DNA of 15,021 nucleotides from Saprospiraceae bacterium (lineage in GTDB: Bacteria > Bacteroidota > Bacteroidia > Chitinophagales > Saprospiraceae). Location of the stretch: NCBI GenBank assembly GCA_025455635.1, contig JALOMF010000022.1:1-15021 (forward strand). The letters run 5' to 3'. The notes beneath the pieces are model-generated. The model searched no databases and was not told the DNA's origin. It saw only the letters and a list, made by a program, of their open reading frames with translations. Shown here in pieces: positions 7,001 to 13,072 of the stretch (position 1 is its first letter; each line of letters opens with the position of its first letter). Position numbers and translations under genes: made by a program.

Positions 7001-8329
7001 GTTCAGGAGCAGGCTTTTGTTTTTGCCATTTTTTAGAAAGCTGAGCTTAGTCCAAAGTGAATCTGTCTCTTCTGCTATCCGATAGACCACGCCGTTGCTC
7101 GCCTTGAAGAGATTAATCAGTGGCTCGCCCTCAAAGGCTGGGGTGTTGTTCAACTGCTGGGCCTGTTCATTTACCTCGAAATAACCGTTTGTTTCTATCA
7201 AACCAGCATAAATGCCTTGGTCGTAGAACAATTTGCGGATGCTGTTTCCGCTGGCAAGTGTGGCGAAAGGTTGCCGGAAAAGGCTCAATTTTTTGATGCC
7301 ACGGCCACTGGTGCCTATCCATAGGTTGTCGTGGCCATCAACGGCCATTGATTCGTCGGGTGTTTTTGATGTGGCCACCTTGCGCATCAGGCTCAAATCG
7401 CCCTTCCGCAGCAGTGCTTCCTCATCCTTGCATTGGTAGTACTCCGTGCCTCCTCCTTCCGCTTGGACTATTTGTACAAAAAACTGGTTGGTTTTTAGCG
7501 TCTCGATTCTGCTGTTACCCACTTTTGGGAAAGCGGGAATTTCGCCTGCCAAGAACCTCAGTTTGCCATTTTCGAATACGCCAAGCCGCCTTTCTTCCAA
7601 TATCCAAACCCTGTCGGGTTTTGCAGCCGATTTTTCTAGGGAAATAAATTTTGTGGAAGGGTGTATGGGTTCAAGCCGTTTGCTGTCAATCGTGAACTTG
7701 AAGACCCCTTTATCTTTCAACACGACACTCAACGTTTTATCGTTCATTGCCTCTACTTGGAGAATATTATCGCCTTTCAACAAGATTTCAACCGACAACA
7801 AGCCGTCTAGGTTTGGGTCGTCGGGGCGGGGGCTTTCGTTTGGGTGCTTCCATTGAAGCCGCACCAGTCCTTGGTCGGAGATTGCATAAATTGCCCCCTT
7901 GATGCTCTTTTGGAAAGAAGTGATATCGAACTGCTGGCGCTCACTACTTGCAAGCTCTAAGTAGTAGAACTTGCCGCTTGCTTTTTCCCTGTACGCAATC
8001 TTGCTGCTGCTGAAGGCCGTCCAAATGTTCCCTTTTTGGTCTTCAAACAGGTCGTAAATTTCGCTTTGTGGAATCGAGAATGGGTCGAACGGGTCATAAG
8101 TGAACACTTCAAATTGATAGCCATTGTAACGGTTGAGGCCGTCCCAGGTGGCTGCCCACAAAAAACCGTCTTGGTCAATCAACATATCCATCACCACGCC
8201 CTGCGAGAGGCCATCGGTGATGGTCAGTTCTTCTGACGTGTAGGACTGTGCTATAGCGACTTGGCCGAATGCCGCTATTATCCAGAACTGTAGTACGTAA
8301 ATTCGATTGGAAACGTATTTTGTCATCAT
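4097..8329 (-). CDS. Hybrid two-component system protein (periplasmic sensor, kinase, receiver, AraC output)
   Basis: A one-piece signalling protein of 1410 residues that senses a periplasmic ligand and controls transcription. Order: signal peptide (1-28, ending VAIAQ); two-component propeller repeats at about 30-700 (DGLSQGVVMDMLIDQDG, IWLSTNAGISRL); Y_Y_Y domain at about 710-795; one membrane segment at about 803-823; HisKA with H856 in ISHEFRTPL; HATPase with NLLANAIKYTP, DNGIGIP and SGIGMALV; receiver with phosphoacceptor D1203 in IIVSDIMMP; AraC helix-turn-helix over the last 100 residues (YFSRLFSEEFGMPPSEFR). All catalytic motifs are present. I chose ATG 8329 because it gives a normal signal peptide; the frame stays open to 8530, and ATG 8380 is a possible alternative with a purine-rich site before it. 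In Bacteroidota such proteins usually control nearby surface or polysaccharide genes; its ligand cannot be read from the sequence. Confidence 0.95.
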   Translation of the reverse strand: MMTKYVSNRIYVLQFWIIAAFGQVAIAQSYTSEELTITDGLSQGVVMDMLIDQDGFLWAATWDGLNRYNGYQFEVFTYDPFDPFSIPQSEIYDLFEDQKGNIWTAFSSSKIAYREKASGKFYYLELASSERQQFDITSFQKSIKGAIYAISDQGLVRLQWKHPNESPRPDDPNLDGLLSVEILLKGDNILQVEAMNDKTLSVVLKDKGVFKFTIDSKRLEPIHPSTKFISLEKSAAKPDRVWILEERRLGVFENGKLRFLAGEIPAFPKVGNSRIETLKTNQFFVQIVQAEGGGTEYYQCKDEEALLRKGDLSLMRKVATSKTPDESMAVDGHDNLWIGTSGRGIKKLSLFRQPFATLASGNSIRKLFYDQGIYAGLIETNGYFEVNEQAQQLNNTPAFEGEPLINLFKASNGVVYRIAEETDSLWTKLSFLKNGKNKSLLLNLHTYGFSAVAEDKTGRIWLGGGGTTVACFNPLDETIKYLPFPAELGKLAYVNDLMVDEAGNLWVGTYYGLLWFDLATLKQGPADQLACPKYKTFTNNPKDPFSLRSNTILSLLNDPKRPKDYIWLATKGGGLHRLEIATGKSLSFIQRNSDLPNDVVYGMLADLNKNIWLSTNAGISRLTLDYSDASKHIFQFKNFKKKDGLQEDEFNLAYAKSSDGRFYFGGINGITAFHPTEIIDRESDAKTLLTNISLNNQQLGSPEQLELMGCLIHDAKEVILPHDKNLLSFEFSLMDFNSTKENQYRYRLVGADPDWVYADNRNSATYANLSPGTYTFEVQGSIGGGVWQSEPAQLSVVICPPWWATVWAYLVYAAMLGGIVWGFYHIQIRSRLEHLKAQRLAELNDFKNKIFTNISHEFRTPLTVVLGNLDLMARMLEKLRGQLAESDISHMPEMLISKTSVTKRNAESLLLLINQILELAKLESNTLKLNLQLGDIVPYLMSTAEGLTPLADAKQLRLSVSRPRQPIVMDYDPDRLFQILNNLLANAIKYTPTGGSINIKFGVEDAKTAPSELSKPSNQQLVITIADNGIGIPKNDLDKVFNRFFQAGNLGETPTHSDLKLSSGIGMALVKELVQLMGGTIHLDSVEGKGTEVEVRLPITQSGKPLPPGEAYQLPKFANIQMGEESEEELLQRMEEEARLVKFAQDDEQATGMPRLLLVEDNKDVMEYLVNCLGKTYRLELAFNGRKGIERALDTVPDIIVSDIMMPEADGYKLLETLKHDERTSHVPIVLLTAKAGVENRVGGMKKGADAYLSKPFHQDELMVVINNLLETRKKLQAKYRSASLNPPVGEPIPDKTPPPSLENEFLSKLRNAVEANFSNPNLDSDTICRLVGMSRSNLHAKLTALTGMPITHYVRAIRLSKAKELLMTTQMNITEVADEVGYDNPRYFSRLFSEEFGMPPSEFRREAQP

Positions 8330-8748
8330 CACTGTGCTTGCAAATTGTTGGTTTTTTGGTATAGTACGTTCGTAGGTCATGCTTCTTGTCCCTTCTACTC
8401 CTTGCCTAATTTTGCAGGGAAGGGCAGCCTCCATTTGCAAGTGGCTGCCTATTTCCACTTGTCTGCATTTGGTAAAATACGTTCTGTTTGGCCAGATAGA
8501 CTCTTCTATGGTGAGGTGGTGCTTCGTCAAACTTTAGGCAGTTTCTTGCTGTAGAAAAAAGCAAGCAGGAACTGATAACTACCGCTTGTGCGCATTAACT
8601 TGTGAGCTACAAAGCTTCACAACTTGCGCCATTAAATGTCCTAAAAAACACAAAAGGCAGTTATTAAAGGGACGAAGGTGTAAGTTTTTGTGTGCAAAAG
8701 GATTTTTGTCAAACCCGAGCTAGGCAGCCTTACGGCTTCTTCCACTTA
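8330..8748. other. Upstream region of the hybrid sensor gene
   Basis: No gene is seen. An imperfect inverted repeat, TTGTGAGCT (8600-8608) facing AGCTTCACAA (8613-8622), could be an operator. ATGTCCTAAA at 8636-8645 matches the beginning of the 27-bp repeat found upstream of the LytTR gene (3983-3992), but the CACTATTGT end is absent. I did not find a good Bacteroidota promoter (TTTG / TAnnTTTG) on the gene's strand. Confidence 0.35.
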
Positions 8749-9050
8749 CTAATTTCGTACCAAAGCCTTGTGTTTATTCAATGCTGCATTGTCGGTACCC
8801 ACAAATGGAAAAGCCCCCTTGCGAAAGGCAATTGTCGGCATTCCGAATTTTTCCGAGAAAAGGCGGGAGAAATAGTTGGGGTTTTCGAAGCCAACCTCGG
8901 CCGCTATTTCTGATATATTCAGGGGTCAGGGCCGCCAGCATGGCGATGGGTAGGTGGATGGCCCATCTTTTTTCTCGGCCTCGCAAACTTCATAGCCGTT
9001 TTTTTTTAGCAAAATAAACCCAATACTGACCTTGAAAACGCTCCCCCGAA
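8749..9050 (-). pseudogene. Remnant of a second hybrid/AraC-type regulator
   Basis: The - strand frame at 8749-8925, with no start codon and preceded by TGA at 8926-8928, reads LNISEIAAEVGFENPNYF then SRLFSEKFGMP. This is the last helix-turn-helix of an AraC domain and closely parallels the C-terminus of the intact hybrid protein (MNITEVADEVGYDNPRYF, SRLFSEEFGMP). After GMP the two diverge, and the remnant runs into unrelated sequence to a stop at 8749-8751. Upstream, in other frames, are FILLKKNGYEVCEAEKKDG (about 8960-9020), resembling the start of a receiver domain, and HLPIAMLAALTP (about 8930-8965), resembling either a receiver strand or the AraC helix before LNISE. The order on the strand agrees with a decayed receiver-AraC C-terminus with deletions and frameshifts. 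The AraC part is solid; the receiver part is less certain. Confidence 0.7.
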
Positions 9051-9056
9051 TGGAGC

Positions 9057-9095
9057 AAAAAAAGAGGGCAGCGACACCTTGCACTGTCGCTGCCC
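9057..9095 (-). terminator. Intrinsic terminator of the modular secreted protein gene
   Basis: GGGCAGCGACA (9066-9076) and TGTCGCTGCCC (9085-9095) form a perfect 11-bp GC-rich stem with an 8-base loop. On the - strand the stem is followed by TC and a run of seven T (complement of the A-run 9057-9063). It lies 38 bp after the stop codon of the 9133-12909 gene, as expected for its rho-independent terminator. It separates the surface-protein genes from the regulator genes. Confidence 0.92.
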
Positions 9096-9132
9096 CACCA
9101 TAAAACATTCAGTATTCTCTATTATTCAGCAC

Positions 9133-12100
9133 TCAAGGCAACTGCTGTAGTATGATGTAGTTTGCGAGTAGCAATACATTGTTTAAATTGGATAAAATCG
9201 AATTTAGGAGCATCATCGAACGGTCGTTGTTTGGGCCTTGGTAAATGACCTTGCCATCTCCGTTGAAATCCCCACTCCACATTGCCTTCTTGCCAGCTAT
9301 GGCCTTTAAGCTGTATTCCCCGCCACGGATACTGGTTGCCTGCGACGTGAAATCTATCAATGGGGGCGCATCGGATGTCAGCGGCCAAACATGGTTCGTC
9401 ATCACCCCGATATGGTTGCGGTGGCGGATGGACACGTAGTAGTCCCCCTCGGGAATATCCCAGAAGTAGATGATGTCATCGCCCTTGGGCGTAATCACGC
9501 TGCCATCCCTCCGCACCAAGGCCGTGACAGCAGCGAGTACCGCCTTGTCATTGCTGGCGGAGCGGCATTCCAAATACACCCAATCTACAATAGCCTGCGA
9601 GCCAGTCTGCGAAAGAAGGTTTGGCGAAACGCTTTCCTCACCCGTTACAGCAGCATACCCCACTAGGTTTTGGTATGGTTGTTTTATGGGCACGAGTTGC
9701 TTGCTTCTGAGTTCGTCTCTCATCATTCCATCGTCTGCTTGGAACATGGCTCCAGCAAAAAGTGTCCTCAACCTTACAGCTGCCACTTTGCAGGTGTCTG
9801 TCCGGGTTTGAAGGTTCACGTTGCCGCAGTCATCAATGGCAGCCCAAGAATTGATGGTTTCCATGCCATTCAGCAACTCATTGTTGCCATCAATCAGCCC
9901 GAACGCTACTTGGCTGTCGCAGTTGTCAACGGCTATCAAGTCAGTGCCCACTTTTAGTTTAGGCGCCCCGCCGCAGTACATGTCAACATCCATGGGCAAG
10001 CCGCCCTCCACGACTAAATAATTTAGCTGTTGCGCAGGATGTACGCCATCCAAGTACGCCCATTCCTGTACCCTCACCTGGAAGCTGTTGGGTGTGACGT
10101 TCCTGACCCGGATATTGGCTGCATCAGGCTCCGTGGCGCTCAAGCCGCCCAACACAACTACAGGCTTGTTGTACACACGGTTCAACGTGACGGTAGCCCA
10201 ATTGTGGTTGGCGACGACCGTGCCGCTTTCGGCCATAAAATTCCCATCAAAGTCCCGTAGGTTCGCATTGGCTTTGATAGCTAGGTAGCCCACCCGCTCG
10301 TTGGCATGGTTCGTTTCTGCGTCTGCCGATTGCTCTTCTTTCAGCGAAAGCTGGGCGCCCGTTGCAGTTTGCGCAGCAAAACGAACGCTGGCTGCATCGG
10401 CTTCGGCAGTGCTTTGAAGCCCTGCCAACAACACGGGGGCCGAGGCAAACGGGAAGGCATAATTCAATGTCTGTGGGTTGTGGTTGACGGCGTTTAAGGT
10501 CCCGGCTATGAACGGCGTGGTGCCATTGTGACTGCCCTGCTCCAAGGCTATCCATGAAACCCGCTCGCCACCGTGCCGCTTGTCGGCTGCCTCTTCTTCC
10601 TGCACCCTTACTTCAAAACCTGTTGTTGAGATATACCTCGTTTGCACAACCACTGGAGCTGCGTCATTCTGCGAGCTTACCTGTGTGAGCAAAACCGGTG
10701 GCGCACTGAAGTGTATCGGGAACTTCACGTATTTCCATAGGTTCGAGGTGTTCTGTGCAACTCCAGCCACCAGCTTTTTCCCATTTGGCAAGGTATAGAC
10801 CCGGAATATCTCTGGCCTCACATTGTCCATCACGGTTATGTTCTGCGAATCAACCACCGAATTGTTGCAGAGGTCGGTAAACTTCCAAGTGCGGGTAATG
10901 ACGTAAGTCGCACAAGTGCCCGCATTGCCCATGGTGCTGGTTTCCTCGAACTCGGTCGTGATGCCAGGGCAGGCGTCAAGGCCAAAGACCGCAGTCGGGG
11001 GTGGTACCGCATCATCGCACGAGATGGTCAAATCGGCAGGTACGTTTTGCAGTACAGGCGGGGTCATATCGCCGAGGTTGATGGTGGCTGTTTGCGTGGC
11101 ACAGCATCCCGTGGTTTGGTTGCAGACTTGGTACGTGAAACTAACCACGCTGCAATCGGTGTCTGCTGGCGTGTAAGTGAATGCGCCAAAACTGTTCATC
11201 ACCACGCTGCCTTTCGCAGGTGGCGTGGCAATGGTGTAAGTTGGGTTTTGGAGGTTGCCATCGTTCACGCTGACCATATTGGTGTATGCAACGCCTGGGC
11301 AGGAAGTGAAAACATCGGGCACCAAATGCGGCATGCCAACAGCTTGACAATCAGGGTCTGCACAGTCCACGAGGCCGTCGCCATCGTTGTCAATGCCGTC
11401 CAAGCAGTTTTCGGGGCAGGGCGTTACCGTCACCGTAACCTGTGCAGTATTGGTACAGCCTACGCTGCCCGTCGCTGTCACGGTATAAGTAGTCGTTGCC
11501 AATGGGGATACGTTTTTTGTGTTTCCTGTTCCCAATCCATTGCTCCAACTGATGGTGTAGGGGCCGTTGGCACCTGTGGCGCTGACGCTCAGATTGGCTG
11601 TGCTGCCAAGGCACAAAGATTGTGACGAACTGATGGTCAACGTGGGCGAGCAGTTCGAGTCGGCGCAGTCAATAAGCCCATCACCGTCATTGTCAATGCC
11701 GTCCGTGCAATTTTCGCAGCCGTCGGCCACGCTTGCACTGACAGATACGGGGCAGCTGTTGTCCACTGCATTTCTGACATAATAGGTATGGCTGCCGGGT
11801 GCAACACCCGAAAAGTTGTTCGATGCCTGCCAAGTGCTGTTGTTGGCGCTGAATTCATAGTTGCCGCTACCGCCGCTGGGTACGATGGATACTTGCCCGT
11901 TGATATTGCCACAAGTGGCATTCGCTGCGGCAGCCGTTGCGTTGATGCCACAATCAGGGTCGGCACAATCAATCAAGCCATCGCCGTCATTGTCAATGCC
12001 GTCGGTGCAGTTTTCCGCACAAATATTCACAACGATGTTCAAGGTAGCAGTTGCGGAGCAACCCGTGCTGCCCGTTGCTGTCACGGTATAAGTCGTGCTG

Positions 12101-12909
12101 GCCACCGGGCTGATATTGTGGCTGATGCCAATGCCCAAGCCATTGCTCCATTCATAAGTATATGGCCCGAAACCACTGCTTGCCAAGGCCGAAATTGTGG
12201 TACTTTCCCCAAAACATATAGTTGGCGAAGTGGCCGTGGTGGCAATGCCAAACAGGTTGGAACAATCTGGGTCGGCACAGTCAATCAAGCCATCATGGTC
12301 ATCGTCAATGCCGTTGTCACACACTTCGCTGCATTGGTCAATTGTTACGATGACCTCCCGAACGGCGTAGCCGTTACCGCTGTAGCACCCGTTCACGGCG
12401 TCATAAAATGCAGCATAATAGTTGTTGGCACCAACGGCCAATGGGTTGGCCACCCGGTTGGCATTGGTGGCAGGTAGGCCAGTATGCCAAGTTAGTTGGG
12501 TGCCTGCAGGTATGTTGCTGGACGATAAAGCGGTCGTCAGGTTCACAGTCGTATCTGGGCAGGTATTGGACACACAAATAGCCGATGTGACCACCACCAT
12601 CAGCGAATTGGAAGAAAAGCAGTTGTTGGAGCCATCGAAAAACGAGGCGTAATAAGTGCCCGGGGCTACCGTCGTCAAATTGAGCACCCTGTTGGCACTG
12701 GTAGCCGGAATGCCACTGTGCCAAGAAAGGACTGAACCTACGGGGACGTTCCCGGCAGTTATGGTGCTTAGGTCGGCGGTATTGGTCTGGCAGCTTGCCG
12801 ATAGCATAGACGTGGCAGACTGTGCCAAGCCATTTTGTGACCAAATGGCGCACAAGATGACTATTGTAAATATAAGCGAGCGCCATTTAATTTGCGTCCT
12901 ATTGTTCAT
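9133..12909 (-). CDS. Large modular secreted protein, putative adhesin
   Basis: A 1258-residue exported protein. Signal peptide: residues 1-30 (basic RTQIKWR, hydrophobic IFTIVILCAI, ending GLAQ). Then two copies of a cysteine-containing module (about 37-112 and 113-188) with WHxGxPATxANRV and YYAxFxDxxNxCxS; four acidic DGIDNDGDGLxDCAD-type repeats (195-218, 299-322, 399-422, 500-523), probably calcium-binding, separated by Ig-like segments of roughly 75-80 residues (SNGLGxG, TTYTVTATG); a cadherin-like segment (about 525-600); an HYR-like domain (about 605-700); three repeats resembling H-type lectin folds (about 705-975; PPVLLT, SAPVLLAG, KPVVVLGG); and an ending with DFNGDGKVIYQGPNND. No standard type IX C-terminal sorting domain is recognisable. 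The frame is open to 13209, but ATG 12909 gives the signal peptide. The C-terminal region resembles proteins I associate with Saprospiria. A surface or adhesion role is inferred. Confidence 0.88.
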   Translation of the reverse strand: MNNRTQIKWRSLIFTIVILCAIWSQNGLAQSATSMLSASCQTNTADLSTITAGNVPVGSVLSWHSGIPATSANRVLNLTTVAPGTYYASFFDGSNNCFSSNSLMVVVTSAICVSNTCPDTTVNLTTALSSSNIPAGTQLTWHTGLPATNANRVANPLAVGANNYYAAFYDAVNGCYSGNGYAVREVIVTIDQCSEVCDNGIDDDHDGLIDCADPDCSNLFGIATTATSPTICFGESTTISALASSGFGPYTYEWSNGLGIGISHNISPVASTTYTVTATGSTGCSATATLNIVVNICAENCTDGIDNDGDGLIDCADPDCGINATAAAANATCGNINGQVSIVPSGGSGNYEFSANNSTWQASNNFSGVAPGSHTYYVRNAVDNSCPVSVSASVADGCENCTDGIDNDGDGLIDCADSNCSPTLTISSSQSLCLGSTANLSVSATGANGPYTISWSNGLGTGNTKNVSPLATTTYTVTATGSVGCTNTAQVTVTVTPCPENCLDGIDNDGDGLVDCADPDCQAVGMPHLVPDVFTSCPGVAYTNMVSVNDGNLQNPTYTIATPPAKGSVVMNSFGAFTYTPADTDCSVVSFTYQVCNQTTGCCATQTATINLGDMTPPVLQNVPADLTISCDDAVPPPTAVFGLDACPGITTEFEETSTMGNAGTCATYVITRTWKFTDLCNNSVVDSQNITVMDNVRPEIFRVYTLPNGKKLVAGVAQNTSNLWKYVKFPIHFSAPPVLLTQVSSQNDAAPVVVQTRYISTTGFEVRVQEEEAADKRHGGERVSWIALEQGSHNGTTPFIAGTLNAVNHNPQTLNYAFPFASAPVLLAGLQSTAEADAASVRFAAQTATGAQLSLKEEQSADAETNHANERVGYLAIKANANLRDFDGNFMAESGTVVANHNWATVTLNRVYNKPVVVLGGLSATEPDAANIRVRNVTPNSFQVRVQEWAYLDGVHPAQQLNYLVVEGGLPMDVDMYCGGAPKLKVGTDLIAVDNCDSQVAFGLIDGNNELLNGMETINSWAAIDDCGNVNLQTRTDTCKVAAVRLRTLFAGAMFQADDGMMRDELRSKQLVPIKQPYQNLVGYAAVTGEESVSPNLLSQTGSQAIVDWVYLECRSASNDKAVLAAVTALVRRDGSVITPKGDDIIYFWDIPEGDYYVSIRHRNHIGVMTNHVWPLTSDAPPLIDFTSQATSIRGGEYSLKAIAGKKAMWSGDFNGDGKVIYQGPNNDRSMMLLNSILSNLNNVLLLANYIILQQLP
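11341..12327 (-). repeat. Four-copy coding repeat (acidic calcium-type motif)
   Basis: A 72-bp coding unit recurs at 12256-12327, 11944-12015, 11644-11715 and 11341-11412, about 300-312 bp apart and always in frame. Each encodes a C-x-DGIDxDxDGLxDC-type motif with alternating Asp. The middle two copies are nearly identical in protein. The intervening segments are also related (Ig-like), so the true repeat is about 100 residues. Such arrays can gain or lose units by recombination. Confidence 0.85.
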
Positions 12910-12940
12910 AAGTTTAGTGTTTGTTGTGTCAATTGGTCTC

Positions 12941-12951
12941 CACGATTGTCC
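12941..12951 (-). promoter_or_regulatory. Partial copy of the LytTR-upstream motif before the secreted protein gene
   Basis: On the - strand this reads GGACAATCGTG, one base different from the GGACAATAGTG in the second repeat upstream of the LytTR gene (3999-4009). It lies about 32 bp before the ATG at 12909. The other half of the 27-bp repeat is not conserved here. A shared regulator is possible, but an 11-bp match with one mismatch could be chance. Confidence 0.3.
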
Positions 12952-13035
12952 ATCGAGGTTTATTTTATACGGTGTTCGGCATTGTGCATACAGGCGAACC
13001 CGCCCAAGGAAAGGACGCAGGTCGGCAACCTTTGT

Positions 13036-13050
13036 AGGCAATCCTTGCCT
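13036..13050. repeat. Short hairpin between the two secreted-protein genes
   Basis: AGGCAA and TTGCCT form a perfect 6-bp stem with a 3-base loop, 22 bp after the stop of the beta-helix gene. No T-run follows on the - strand. It may be a weak transcript-processing or attenuation structure within a 163-bp gap; otherwise that gap shows only the partial motif at 12941-12951. Confidence 0.3.
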
Positions 13051-13072
13051 TCCACAATAATTTTGAAAATGC

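Noticed and set aside
8330..8530. Extended N-terminus of the hybrid sensor
   Set aside because: The long frame begins at a TTG and would put 67 residues before a normal signal peptide. The signal peptide marks the start at 8326-8329.
9133..9300. Type IX secretion C-terminal sorting domain
   Set aside because: The final residues lack the usual Ig-like sorting-domain pattern with its conserved glycines and basic ending, so I did not call it.
11788..12477. 229-residue open frame on the + strand inside the modular protein gene
   Set aside because: It is antisense to the repeat region and its composition mirrors the repeats of the real gene; no independent coding signal.
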